Assembly (NCBI GenBank): GCA_956465555.1
Contig: OY101128.1
Location: forward strand, 806,001-870,000
Source of the DNA: Nitzschia sp. pyKryTriq1
Lineage: Eukaryota; Bacillariophyta; Bacillariophyceae; Bacillariales; Bacillariaceae
Direction: 5' to 3'
DNA: 64,000 nt
Position 1 is the stretch's first letter. Each line of letters starts with the position of its first letter. Shown piece by piece: positions 43,793 to 54,020 of this stretch. The translations under genes and the position numbers were made by a program. A model generated the notes under the pieces. That model searched no databases. It saw only the letters and a program-made list of their open reading frames with translations, and had not been told where the DNA came from.

Positions 43793-44296
43793 ATGAACGA
43801 TGGCGGTGAAGCTGAAGGTCAGGAGAATGGTGGGAACGATCGTGTCGAACGGCCAGCAGAGGCCAACGGCGATCGACCGCTCGATAACTCTTTGCCTTTG
43901 GAGTTGAAGAGTCATCCCGCGGTGCGAGCCTTTATTTCGACCAGGGCCAGTTTCATCATTACAGATCCTCGTCAACCGGGAAATCCGATTGTGTTCGCGT
44001 CGCCTGATTTTCTATATTTGACTGGATATTCCATCGACCGCGTGCTAGGAAGAAATTGTCGTTTCCTGCAAGGCCCCGAGACAGATCCTGCGGCAGTGGC
44101 CAGGATTCGAGAGGTAGTGGACAACGGGGGAGATATTGCTGAAATAATATTAAACTATCGAAGAGATGGATCGACATTTTGGAATCAAGTGCTGATATCC
44201 AGCGTCTGGAAAGAAGTTGATGGCATAAACACCCTTGTTTACTTTATTGGACTTCAACATCCGGCATCTCCCCCGACAAACGAAAATTGTGAATGA
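43793..44296 (+). CDS. LOV-only blue-light photoreceptor
   Basis: 167 residues; ATG 43793 (MNDGGEAEGQENGG). A short acidic N-terminal arm of about 50 residues is followed by one complete LOV/PAS domain (about 53-158). ASFIITDPRQPGNPIVFASP begins the fold. GRNCRFLQGPETD at 86 contains the photoactive Cys89 that forms the flavin adduct, and Arg90 and Gln93 follow as expected. ILNYRRDGSTFWNQVLIS gives the flavin-contacting Asn pair, and YFIGLQ supplies the C-terminal Gln. There is no bZIP, kinase or F-box, unlike aureochromes or phototropins. The protein may signal by dimerising or by binding a partner. A single exon appears complete. Confidence 0.92.
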   Translation: MNDGGEAEGQENGGNDRVERPAEANGDRPLDNSLPLELKSHPAVRAFISTRASFIITDPRQPGNPIVFASPDFLYLTGYSIDRVLGRNCRFLQGPETDPAAVARIREVVDNGGDIAEIILNYRRDGSTFWNQVLISSVWKEVDGINTLVYFIGLQHPASPPTNENCE

Positions 44297-45627
44297 ACCA
44301 ATCGGTTTTTGCCAAGTGGTAAAATTGTCGGTGTCTGTGGCAATTCGAAGCCTCGTAGGTGTCTTATCACGTTCCCGACTGTGAAATTATGCATTGCTAC
44401 GTAGAACGTTTGGACGGGCACCGGCACCGGCACCATACCGGTAGAAGAAATTTGAAAATGCCCACCATATGAGCAATGATCATCTACAGTTTCGCCCACA
44501 TCATATGTGGCGTGTCCGCTCAACAAGACCAAGATAGCGGACTTGCTGCTCTAGCGTGAAGAAACGCTACAGTATGTACGATACTGTATGGAACCTTCTC
44601 GAAGAGTTCATACCGTCGCTAACGAATGCGATCCAAGTGAACCACAACCATTAACTGAGCCCCTGGTCTTCTGGGTAGCTTGTGGGTTACGAGCAACAAT
44701 CCAAAAGAGTCATTGCGGGGATTGCGCATCGCCCTCTCGGAAGATTGGCGCAGCCAACATATTACGTGTAGTTGTGATTCCAACTGTGATGAGCGGAGAC
44801 TGTAGGGATTAGGACGATGTCTTCTTTCAAACAAACTTTTCTCTGACAACAAGAACTACTGCATTTCGATCAGACACCCTATCCTCTACTTAACATCATG
44901 CCACCTATATATATAGCAATAATGAAGCCTCCCACGGTTCTAGTACGAGTCGGATCCGATTCATTCTAGTACCTAGCGTAGTTGGAGTAGAGCACTGTAC
45001 TGTAGCGTCGAGGACGCAATCGAGAATGAAGCTTCGTAATGTTGTTGTTACGTAGGTAGTTCTTGTTGTACTCGTAGAAAGCCGTAGCAAAGTCCCATGC
45101 CCCTGCTGGGGGGGGGGGGGGGGGGGGGCGTATGATAACCAGAAAGTAGAGTTGTCTTCCGGCAGAGAGGTGATGAAGACCGGGCGGAGAATGGGTAAAG
45201 CTGGCGGATGGATTGCCCAAACTGCAATTCTCCATTTGGAAAAGTGCAAGCGACTAATGCTGCTGGATTGTTGAGAAAAGATTGTACTCCCAAGTCTTGA
45301 GTTATGCAAAAATGCTCTAGAGTAGAAGTGCTTATGTACACAAAAAGAATATTCCAGATGCAAAATAGAATGTCTTTGCGCGCTTGTTTCTTGCTCTCTA
45401 TGGGTGTGGCTCTTGTTGTGGTGGTGGGTGATTTCATCAGGATAAAAGGAATTGATTTCGTCTTTCATTCCTGAGCGTTTCGGAATTTGTTGCTTGCTAG
45501 CCATCTTGATAGATTCAGACAGCAGTGAAAGGTTTCCATCATTCATGTTGAGGCTCGAAGCCCGAAGGGATCAGTTCCCTTGCATGTTGTGGCAGAGTGA
45601 GTTGCTAGTGGGAGTTTTAGCTTGCGC
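44297..45627. other. Intergenic; poly-G tract
   Basis: No gene I can support. A CACCGGCACCGGCACCATAC block at about 44416-44436 passes into TACCGGTAG. A run of 21 G lies at 45108-45128. The longer minus-strand open frames (44905-45546) have no family resemblance and are crossed by the homopolymer. Confidence 0.45.
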
Positions 45628-46308
45628 TCAATCGACTTGAAGACGGTCTAGAGCCAAGATCAAGTGTTCAGCGGGTTCCTTAGCCTTTCGCGGGGTCAAG
45701 CGGAAGGAGCTGTGGTTCGAGTTGGTGGTCCATCCCCCCTCTCCAAGAAGGTTGAAGGACAGGAGCGAGGATGCGCAGCTCGTCTTGCTCGATCGATAGT
45801 CTCCGTAAGGACTTACTCGCCGACGGCGACCGGACATGCAGCAGCTGCAGGGTGCGTCATAAGAATGTTGAGTGACTGGCATTCGAGCCTCCTCGTCGGC
45901 CGCTGCCATCTCCACAAACTGACCCCAGGGTGACCCGGGAAGCTGAAACGAAGAAGGAGACAAATCCTGTGGATCAAGCTGCGGAGATGATAGGGGCGAT
46001 ACCGGAGCGGAGGCCGTTACTTTCATGGGAGAATAGCATGACTCGGCATCCTCAACGGACTGTGCCAGTTCTACCAGCGACATGCTAGACTTTGGCCGAG
46101 CCATCGTGCGTTGAAGGGGTTTCCTCGTCTCATGCATAGGTGCAGTGAGAGCGGGGCAGGGCATCGGTGAAGCCGGCCCTGTTTCTACCTCGGGGAAGTT
46201 GTCCTCGAATGATACCTTTCGCGGCGCTGCCATCAAAGGGGCAGACACGGCTTGATGGACTGCATGGTGCGTTGTTCGTGTTCTACAGCGATGGGAAACT
46301 TTGGGCAT
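45628..46308 (-). CDS. Hypothetical protein, Ser/Pro-rich, 226 residues
   Basis: ATG at 46306-46308 (MPKVSHRCRTRTTHH). I do not recognise it. It is Ser/Pro-rich and looks largely disordered, with several SP/TP sites (VSPLSSPQLDPQDLSPSSF) and RKVSFEDNFPEVE near the start, which has the RVxF/KVSF look of a protein phosphatase 1 docking motif. CSCCMSGRRRRVSPYGDYRS is a Cys cluster followed by a basic patch. The C-terminus (ILALDRLQVD) may be a short helix. Support: a continuous frame, an ATG, and non-random composition with regular phosphosite-like spacing. It could be a signalling adaptor, which is a weak inference. Confidence 0.55.
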   Translation of the reverse strand: MPKVSHRCRTRTTHHAVHQAVSAPLMAAPRKVSFEDNFPEVETGPASPMPCPALTAPMHETRKPLQRTMARPKSSMSLVELAQSVEDAESCYSPMKVTASAPVSPLSSPQLDPQDLSPSSFQLPGSPWGQFVEMAAADEEARMPVTQHSYDAPCSCCMSGRRRRVSPYGDYRSSKTSCASSLLSFNLLGEGGWTTNSNHSSFRLTPRKAKEPAEHLILALDRLQVD

Positions 46309-47574
46309 GGTTCGGATTGCGGATGTTTGGAGATTGTAGCCTCTTTTTATGGAAAGGAGTCAACAGGGATGCGGGAGGGGGTGCAATGGGACGATGAAAG
46401 GTGATGTCTCGTTTGGATGTCAACGAGCGTTTCGTTGTTATGTTATGAGGGCGACGCCAAAGAAACAATCACGCCGTGTGATGGGACAGCGTCACGTCTG
46501 ATTGTGAGTGTTGATGCCGCTTATCAATCGACTGACAACAACGACGATCCCAATGCATGGATTGTGTTGTGTTGATGTGCAGCTAACAAACAACCGAACC
46601 AACAGTTTGATTGCGCGATGTACCGGTACTCGTACAGTACAAGTACCAGGTACTGGTACTGTAGGATTGGGTCGAAAAACCACGCGGTCGGTGTTCACAA
46701 GCAAGAAGGCAGGCGGCTGCGCAGGACGACGAGAAATTACGACACGTTTATTCTTCGATAGGGCCATTCCGAAAGTTGAATGTGATATGCCCCCAAGACA
46801 GATACTGTCAATCCCAAGGTGACGCTTCGAACTCAGATGTCAGCAAGGTGTCAAGCCTCAGCTGCGACCGTGGTTCCTCATTCTCCGTTGGTAGGTTATG
46901 TACCATAAATGGCGGGAAAGGTCGCGATTCTGTTTCTGACGTACGTACGACAAAACCCCACCGACTCAATGCTTTCAAGTTCCAAGCTCTGGGCACATTA
47001 CTTTTGAGGGACAAATCGAAATCTTATTGGTAGTTTCAAAAGTCATGATTGCTCTCGACATAACACATCTTGAAGCAACCAAGGGCGCAAATACCATCCG
47101 TGTGTTCTGACAGCGCTGTTCTGTTTCCGTTTCTATTTAGAGAAAAGAGGATGGAGCAAGGATGGAGCACAGACGCCATCTATAGAAGCTGACGAGTATC
47201 CGGTACAAAAAATAAAATCCAGAAGTCACCCGGCAGCATACCGTAGACTACGGTGTACTATTGATAGCATTATGATACTGTACCAGTGGTACAGTACTTG
47301 TACGATGAGTTGGATGAAGGATAAATGAAGGAAGGAATGACCCACACCGACCACCGACCACCACCATCCGCCATTCCGCCATGACCGGCATTTACCCTAC
47401 TGCAGTTTCGAGTGAATTGTTTCCAAGCCTTCGTTATATTGACTGCTTTACTTTGCTTATATCCATCCCGAATTACGAAGCGATGGATACCCCGCGACCG
47501 TAGATTGACTTAAAAAACCGAGCTATCAGAGGTGCTGTCGCTAATAGTTGCTGTCGTTGCAGTACTCCCTGTTG
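46309..47574. promoter_or_regulatory. Divergent region, unknown gene and GT15-like gene 1
   Basis: Non-coding. Palindrome clusters lie at 46621-46664 (TACCGGTAC, GTACAGTAC, GGTACTGGTACTG), about 310-355 bp upstream of the minus-strand gene, and at 47276-47303 (GTACCAGTGGTACAGTACTT), about 270-300 bp upstream of the plus-strand gene. GACGTACGTAC lies at about 46938. Confidence 0.45.
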
Positions 47575-49152
47575 ATGGACGCGTCACCGCAATCGCCCGA
47601 CACGCCTCTCAGCCCTGCCAGTATTAGCAGTCCGATTTCAAAAAAAGCAAGTCGGGGTACTCGTGGCGTCAGAGTGGGGCTTCGATCGGTGTTGGTGACT
47701 TTACTTTTGGTAGCGGCCGTGCTTTTCATTTCAGGTGCAGTCGTCAACGAGCGATTCATCCGACAATTCTTCGGGGATCAACCGGAGGAAAATGTCTACT
47801 TTGGCGTTCCCGAGACAACTGGCTTGAGAAGCGTGGTTGACAATGTAAAACAGGAAGCAATACCCCGTACCACCAGCGAAACCATCTCCAGTAGCAGAAC
47901 GGAAGAAGAAAAGAATGAAAAAAATAAAAAAGACCATGGTGAAAAATCAGAAAAGGACAAGGTTGAAACTGGACCAGGTCCTTCGGGTGCTAATAAGGCT
48001 ACAAAAGAAAACACAATCGAGCAGGAAGAGGGCGCCGAGATCAATGACCAAGAGGAAAACACTGTCGCTGCGACTACCAGTATCAACCAAACGACATTTC
48101 TTACTCGACCCTGGCTACCATCCAGAAATGGACCCAATGCCACCTCAACATCCAACCGCACTATCGTTGCATTTGAGAAACAACATGGCGTTGTCATTGC
48201 AACCAAGATTCATGGCGACCATCAACTCCATATTTTGGAACAATCACTTTGCCTACTTCATTTTGCTTACAATCGAAGGCCATTGTACGATATTGTGGTA
48301 TTTACGACAACGCCAGTTTCTGATGAGTCAATTGCACCGATTCAACAAGTGGTCCATCCAGCGAAAATAACTTTTGTGGTTGATAATCGAGGACTACAAG
48401 AAGAAATTGCCGCCTTGTCGAAAAATCGCTACGACAACTTTTTGAAAGCATGTGGAGTGACCTCTCCCATCAATTTGACTTGGTGGTCGGAATGTCCCGG
48501 GCGGATAGCCTACAATTGGCAAGCCGAGTTTCGGACCTGGCATATCTGGCGCCATCCGGCGCTGAAAGACTATTCGACCATGCTGTGGCTGGATTCTGAT
48601 GCCTTTTGTACGATGGAATGGCCGGTCGATCCAATCCAGACCATGCTTGAAAATGATCTAGTGGTGCTATTCGACAATTGGCCCAAAGGCCGGCATCGAG
48701 GCAAAGACGTCCAAGCACGGATATGGGAAGCCTTTCAATTGGATTTGTGCCAGATTCGAATCCGGAATGGTCATTTCCAGACCATAGTCAGGAACACCAC
48801 ATGCGGAGGTACTGGCGCGGTGGCGGACATTCATGGGTTCTTTCACATCACCAACTTGGATTTTTATCGCAGTGATCCCGTGCAGAAATGGGCAAAAAGT
48901 TGGATTGGCGATGGCTTTTTACAACGTCGATATGACGACCAAGCCGGAATCACGGTCCCAGCGGCGATTTTGGCACCGGAACGATCATGGCATATGCGGA
49001 AAAACAATATTACACTGGCCGTCTTTCACAATTTCGATCTGGATGGGTCCAAGAGAAGTCGTGTAGCAGGCTTCAAAAAGTATTGGAAGAGCACCGTCGT
49101 GCATCAGCTCCCAGACGCCGTTGGGGTTTGCGAAATCAGGGCCGGTGCATAG
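47575..49152 (+). CDS. GT15-like glycosyltransferase 1, type II membrane protein, long charged stem
   Basis: 525 residues from ATG 47575 (MDASPQSPDTPLSP); the frame also runs back to a TTG. One transmembrane anchor (VLVTLLLVAAVLFISGAVV, about 43-61) and a stem with a roughly 100-residue Lys/Glu-rich insert precede the catalytic domain (about 200-525). Family hints are KIHGDHQLHILEQSLCLLHF, MLWLDSDAFCTMEWP (DxD, about 335), and HGFFHITNLDFYRSDPVQKW...DDQA....AAILAPERSW. The last resembles the FEIGDLxFFRS...GDAP block of yeast Kre2/Mnt1 alpha-1,2-mannosyltransferases (GT15), but is distant. Golgi mannosylation is plausible. A second copy lies 1.16 kb downstream in the same direction. Confidence 0.75.
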   Translation: MDASPQSPDTPLSPASISSPISKKASRGTRGVRVGLRSVLVTLLLVAAVLFISGAVVNERFIRQFFGDQPEENVYFGVPETTGLRSVVDNVKQEAIPRTTSETISSSRTEEEKNEKNKKDHGEKSEKDKVETGPGPSGANKATKENTIEQEEGAEINDQEENTVAATTSINQTTFLTRPWLPSRNGPNATSTSNRTIVAFEKQHGVVIATKIHGDHQLHILEQSLCLLHFAYNRRPLYDIVVFTTTPVSDESIAPIQQVVHPAKITFVVDNRGLQEEIAALSKNRYDNFLKACGVTSPINLTWWSECPGRIAYNWQAEFRTWHIWRHPALKDYSTMLWLDSDAFCTMEWPVDPIQTMLENDLVVLFDNWPKGRHRGKDVQARIWEAFQLDLCQIRIRNGHFQTIVRNTTCGGTGAVADIHGFFHITNLDFYRSDPVQKWAKSWIGDGFLQRRYDDQAGITVPAAILAPERSWHMRKNNITLAVFHNFDLDGSKRSRVAGFKKYWKSTVVHQLPDAVGVCEIRAGA

Positions 49153-50308
49153 TCCCACGGCCCACATAGAAGCACTGTACAACAACAGCACCATTGTCCC
49201 TTGCACCAAGAGTATTATCTTGTGGCTTCATTCATGGCTCCACTTCGGACCTTTGACGTTGTCGAGTCGGCTACGTTGTGTTTGAGTGCACGGTTCTAAT
49301 GATTCATAATACGATGATGCTACGACAACGACGAGGATTCCTCGAAACCTCAAAATCTCATCATGCCTCGATCAAATCTCACCACATTGAGGAAATGTCA
49401 GACCATCATCATCACTGTCGTCGTCATCATCTGTTTTGACGTAAATAAGAGCCCTACTGAATGGATTCACAATCCCCACTGGGAGGCCTTGCATTGCTCG
49501 AAGTGCTAGCTGGGTTGCGTCCAGGTGGCAGCAGCACAGAAGCACAGAAGCCATCACAAAAAGTACGTGACGGCTGCACCATTTCGATTGGATCTGTGGG
49601 GTCTGCCATCGCTTCTTCCTCATATGACGGGTTTGGAGGGTTCGTTTGAAGTAGTAGACCATTGACCACTGTATTCATCTCGAAACAGAATACGTGGGCT
49701 CACACCACCAGTAGTATCTTGTCGTGATTGTTGATTCTCTCGATTACTGTCCTGTCCTATACGAATACTACATAGTATTGATCTAAGGGACGAGATTTCA
49801 AAAGCTAAGAAATGTGATTTTATTCTTTAGATTGTGAGAGTTCTACGTACGAACGTCGAGGACCAGCGAAAAGCTAAACGGACCGAGGAATAAACGGTCA
49901 AAAGATGAGCTGCTGGATCGCCCGCGAGAGATGGAAGACGCACTAGTCGTATTAGTCGTAAGATCCATTACCGCCCGCCAGAACCTGAAACCTACGCTGT
50001 TTTAGAAATTTCCAGTACTGTACATTACATAATACTCGCTCATCCTCTACTGTACTACGTATAATACCGGTAGTAGAGATGCTACCGCCGGGGGTACGAA
50101 CCCAGCAAGCAAGTAGTCATACACGATGTAGTACAGCGTGAAAGACTTTGCTATTTTGTTGTATAACAAGCTTTTTTTCAGGCTGCTCCACTTTGATTGA
50201 TTCTACCGGATGGTGAAGCGAGGGATGTACCTAAACGAGGACGCTGATGGGTTACAGTAGTACGTGTTCTGTCTGTACCTGCACGGACGAGGAGTTCTTG
50301 CTGCAGCC
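49153..50308. other. Intergenic region between the tandem GT15-like genes
   Basis: No complete gene. A TAATACCGGTAGTAGAGATG block lies at about 50060-50080, some 230-250 bp before ATG 50309. Small open frames at 49372-49678 look like chance frames. Confidence 0.4.
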
Positions 50309-51631
50309 ATGGCGATAAAAATAGCGTCAACAACAAGAGCGCAACACTCGCCCTCAAAGAAAGCAACAAGTCGAGGTAATAAATTTTGGGTGATATTGAG
50401 TTTAGTGTTGCCTGCGTTAGTGCTTTGCATCTCGCGTGTAGTCATGAATGAGCGGTCCCTCCGACCATTCTTCGGCCAGCAAGACCTAGACCACGAAAAA
50501 TATTACTCTGGCGTTCCCGCCGAGAGGCCACCAACAACTGATCATGCTGCTGGCTTGAGGAGCGGCGGCGTGGTGGGTGTAGTTGACGTAAAAAAGGAAG
50601 CTCTAGTCGACAATTTTGCCTCGACACGACGCAACCGAACTATTGTTCCATTCGAGAAACAACAAGGCGTTGTCATTGCGACCAAGATTCATGGCGACCA
50701 CCAACTCCATTTGGTGGAACAATCACTTTGCCTACTTCATTTTGCTTACAATCGAAGGCCATTGTACGATATTGTGGTATTCACGACCACTCCAGTTTCC
50801 GATGAATCGATTGCGCCGCTTAGAGAAGCGATCCTTCCGGTGAAACTGACTTTTGTGGTTGATAATCGAGGACTAAAAGAAGAAATTGCCGCCTTGTCGA
50901 AACCGCGCTACGACAACTTTTTGAAAGCGTGTGGAGTGACCTCTCCTATCAATTTGACTTGGTGGTCGGAATGTCCCGGGCGGATAGCCTACAATTGGCA
51001 AGCCGAGTTTCGGGCCTGGCATATCTGGCGTCATCCAGCACTGAAAGACTATTCGACCATGATGTGGCTGGATTCTGATGCCTTTTGTACGATGGAATGG
51101 CCGGTCGATCCAATCCAGACCATGCTTGAAAATGATCTAGTAATACTCTTCGATAATTGGCCCCAGGGCAGTCACGGAGGCCCAGACGTCCACGCACGGA
51201 TATTCGAAGCCTTTCGATTAGAGTTGTGTAATCTGGGGATCGTGGACGGTCATCTCCAAAGTAAACTCGGCAATCCCAAGTGTGGTCATACATCACCGTT
51301 GGGGGACATTCATGGGTTCTTTCACATCACCAACTTGGATTTTTATCGCAGTGACCCTGTTCAGAAATTCGCGGAAACTTGGATTGGCGATGGCTTTTTG
51401 CAACGCAAGTATGACGACCAAGCGGGAGTCACGATTCCGGCGGCGATTTTGGCGCCGGAACGATCCTGGTTCATGCGGGATAGCAACATTAATATTCAAT
51501 TGAATGTTTACCACAATGGTCATTTGGACGGGGGAAGCCGCGTAGGAGGATTCATAAAGTATTGGAGGGAGACCGTTATCAGTCAGTTTCCGGACGCCGT
51601 TGGGGTTTGCAAAATCACGGCCGGGAGTTAA
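50309..51631 (+). CDS. GT15-like glycosyltransferase 2, tandem paralogue
   Basis: 440 residues from ATG 50309 (MAIKIASTTRAQHSP); the open frame begins upstream at a GTG. Transmembrane anchor FWVILSLVLPALVLCISRVV (about 29-48), then MNERSLRPFFGQQ, which matches VNERFIRQFFGDQ in copy 1. The stem is short: the Lys/Glu-rich insert of copy 1 is absent. The catalytic domain is nearly the same, with long blocks identical in both (YNRRPLYDIVVFTTTPVSDE, ACGVTSPINLTWWSECPGRI), and MMWLDSDAFC at about 252. Differences cluster in the region after the DxD motif (residues about 285-320), possibly the acceptor site. The pair arose by local duplication. Confidence 0.75.
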   Translation: MAIKIASTTRAQHSPSKKATSRGNKFWVILSLVLPALVLCISRVVMNERSLRPFFGQQDLDHEKYYSGVPAERPPTTDHAAGLRSGGVVGVVDVKKEALVDNFASTRRNRTIVPFEKQQGVVIATKIHGDHQLHLVEQSLCLLHFAYNRRPLYDIVVFTTTPVSDESIAPLREAILPVKLTFVVDNRGLKEEIAALSKPRYDNFLKACGVTSPINLTWWSECPGRIAYNWQAEFRAWHIWRHPALKDYSTMMWLDSDAFCTMEWPVDPIQTMLENDLVILFDNWPQGSHGGPDVHARIFEAFRLELCNLGIVDGHLQSKLGNPKCGHTSPLGDIHGFFHITNLDFYRSDPVQKFAETWIGDGFLQRKYDDQAGVTIPAAILAPERSWFMRDSNINIQLNVYHNGHLDGGSRVGGFIKYWRETVISQFPDAVGVCKITAGS

Positions 51632-52131
51632 GGGTCATACAAGCAGTAATACAGCCGCAAAAGTAGAAGCATTTTCTCAGATTACACCAGAGTATACCAG
51701 AGTACCAGTAGTGTAGCTAAGATGTACTCGTACTCTACTAGTAGACTAAGAGTACAAGTCTACTAGTAGAGGAGCCATTACCTCTATATTCTCCTACCGG
51801 TAGTAGAGAGTAGTAGCAAATAATAATAATAATACATTACATCAACCACGACTCTTAGCTTCTTCGGTAGAGCCTCGCTAGTACTACTTTATGCCAGCAA
51901 AAGTGTCTGTATGTGCATCATACTCGATGATTTAGTCCCTCGAAATGAAACTTCTCTATACAGAGCATTATTAATCATTGGTAATGCGTCAATGATATGA
52001 ATGAATGAATAAATGGATGAATGAATCCTTGATCTCGCCTTGGTACCCAGTTCCTGGTCGTACTTGTATGTCCCCCATACGTAGGTTACATACGTATCGT
52101 ACTCGTATACAAAGTACGCCTGTATACGAAT
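51632..52131. other. Convergent intergenic region
   Basis: 3' sides of GT15-like gene 2 and the CDF gene. Contains runs of CTACTAGTAGACTA and TACGTA motifs and an AATAATAATAATAATAC run at about 51820. No gene. Confidence 0.5.
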
Positions 52132-53451
52132 TTAGACACTGTTGTGAGATTTCAATTGTCGCCGTCGCACCAAATGTTCCCTCAGTTCCGGGACCTTGGA
52201 GACGACGTGTTCGTCATACGGTCGGGCTTCATAATCGATATGGACAAAGCATCGTTCCACTTCTGGATTGGCTTCAATCTCGTATTGAAGCTCCATTCCA
52301 AGATCATGCGATTCTTTGAGCAAGGTATGTTGCGGCATGACCACTTCGAGTTCGACCAAGAATTTGGGTCCAAAGTGATACGCCCGACAGGTATCGACCA
52401 TCATGCGTCCATCAAAGTGTTCGGCGAGTTCCAACAGCTCGTCAATGAATTCCGTGGGAGCCGATTTTCCCGTCAATTGTTCAATCTGTTCCTTTCCAGT
52501 GTGATACCAACTGTAAATGATGTAAATCGAAATCAAAATGGCACCTACTGGATCCACCCACCACAAATCGTTCGAATACAAGGCCACCAACAAGGCAAAT
52601 GCTGCGACTCCATTGGAGAGTGCATCGTTCCAGTGATCTTGCGCCAAGGCTTCCAGGGTAGGATCTGCCAGCTGCATGGCAGCCTTGCTCGATCCATATC
52701 CTTGTCGTCGATGCGAGGCCTTTTGGCACAGCCACAGCAGGGCCAGTTTGACGCCTACGATAATCAACATGCTCCAGAAACTAAACCATTCTTCATTCAG
52801 TGACAAGCCTACCAGAGTCGAATCCTGGTAGATCAAAGTCTGAAACGACTCTTTCAGAACTTCAAAAGACGCCATACCCATCAATGCCGCACACGTCAAG
52901 ACCCCAATTGGTTCCAATCGCGAGGCCCCGGCGGGATAAAATGCACTGCTGCGCTGCATACTCGAATGCTTTTCCGTGTAATTGAGCACCGCTTGGCTCA
53001 CAACGTCCAACACACTGTCCAACAAGGCCGCCAAGACGGACAAGGAAAGCGTTCTCACATAGGCCACCAACTTGGTGAACGTGATGATCAAGTTCAGATA
53101 CAAGGAGAGATCCAAGGCAATGCGACGCATCGAGCAAAAGAAGAATCCCGATCCTCCCACACCATCGCTGTTGTCGTGGTCCGAACTGTTGGTCGAGACG
53201 GTGGCAGCATCGTCCGTGCTTGCGGGGTGATACGAGGAGGCTCTCCCCAGCAAGTCTTCTCGATCTTTTTCGTTCATGGACGCGTAAGTGTCCTTGATGA
53301 AATCATTGAGAGACGTGAAATTGTCGCGGTCGGGAAAGCGGTTGGTAAGGCCATTACTCGTTGTAGCGCTAGTGGTAGTGTTAGTGCTCGAAGGAGGGTG
53401 CTCCAACAACAGGGACGTCTCCGCAGTATTTGGGTGGTTATGATCGACCAT
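52132..53451 (-). CDS. Cation diffusion facilitator, Mn-type (MTP8-11-like)
   Basis: 439 residues from ATG 53451 (MVDHNHPNTAETSLL). A disordered N-terminus of about 100 residues is followed by six predicted transmembrane helices and a cytosolic C-terminal domain (about 330-430). TM2 has LLDSVLDVVSQ (DxxxD, about 142) and TM5 has AQDHWNDALSN (DHxxD, about 270). In CDF transporters, Asp rather than His at the first position of these sites is the mark of the Mn group (plant MTP8-11). The C-terminal domain has CRAYHFGPKFLVELEVVMPQ and CFVHIDYE, as in MTPs. It should move Mn2+ (or Fe2+) out of the cytosol into an organelle in exchange for protons. Membrane unknown. Confidence 0.9.
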   Translation of the reverse strand: MVDHNHPNTAETSLLLEHPPSSTNTTTSATTSNGLTNRFPDRDNFTSLNDFIKDTYASMNEKDREDLLGRASSYHPASTDDAATVSTNSSDHDNSDGVGGSGFFFCSMRRIALDLSLYLNLIITFTKLVAYVRTLSLSVLAALLDSVLDVVSQAVLNYTEKHSSMQRSSAFYPAGASRLEPIGVLTCAALMGMASFEVLKESFQTLIYQDSTLVGLSLNEEWFSFWSMLIIVGVKLALLWLCQKASHRRQGYGSSKAAMQLADPTLEALAQDHWNDALSNGVAAFALLVALYSNDLWWVDPVGAILISIYIIYSWYHTGKEQIEQLTGKSAPTEFIDELLELAEHFDGRMMVDTCRAYHFGPKFLVELEVVMPQHTLLKESHDLGMELQYEIEANPEVERCFVHIDYEARPYDEHVVSKVPELREHLVRRRQLKSHNSV

Positions 53452-54020
53452 GATGGTACTGGTAATGTTGATATATTGTATCAGTAGACACCAGTCGGTC
53501 AGTAATGGTACCAGTACAGTACTTGTACAGGAGGTTCTGTTGTAAAACAAGGATCAATGGATGGATGCGGTGAATGAATGGTGACAACGATTGTTGTTGC
53601 TTGTTTTGTTGGTTCTGAGTTCTGAGGGAAGAGGCGAGAGGCGAAGCATCGCGGGCGGCGGCGCGGGGAGAGTGCGGCGGCGGCGGTGGGGGATTGTTCT
53701 TCCGGCGCAGGCTAAGGCCGCCTGTGAGTTTTGAATTATGTATGTAGGTCCTACAGTGCGGTATGTACGTCACGTGGTGATGACGTCGACGCGAATCTTT
53801 TATTTTTAGTGCTTTGCTACTAAATAACTACCGTAGACCACACACTGCGAAGATAGAATCATCATCATCTTCGCCAAAACTTCCGCCGCCCGTATAACTC
53901 TCCTCTCTACTTCTTGTACTCTAATTCTACTACTAGCAGATATAATACTGTAGCAAGACATAGTCTAGTAGAGTAGTGATCGGAGAGTGCATCACCGCCC
54001 ACACCAAGAATAGTCCATCT
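53452..54020. promoter_or_regulatory. 5' region of the CDF gene
   Basis: Non-coding. GGTACCAGTACAGTACTTGT at 53507-53531 lies 55-80 bp upstream of the CDF start. A CGGCGGCGGCG-rich stretch lies at about 53655-53690. The part next to 54021 is the 3' side of the SpoU gene. Confidence 0.45.

Noticed and set aside
44905-45546. 213-residue minus-strand frame across the G-run
   Set aside because: It depends on the exact homopolymer length and has no family resemblance.
52144-52803. 219-residue plus-strand frame
   Set aside because: Antisense shadow of the CDF transporter.
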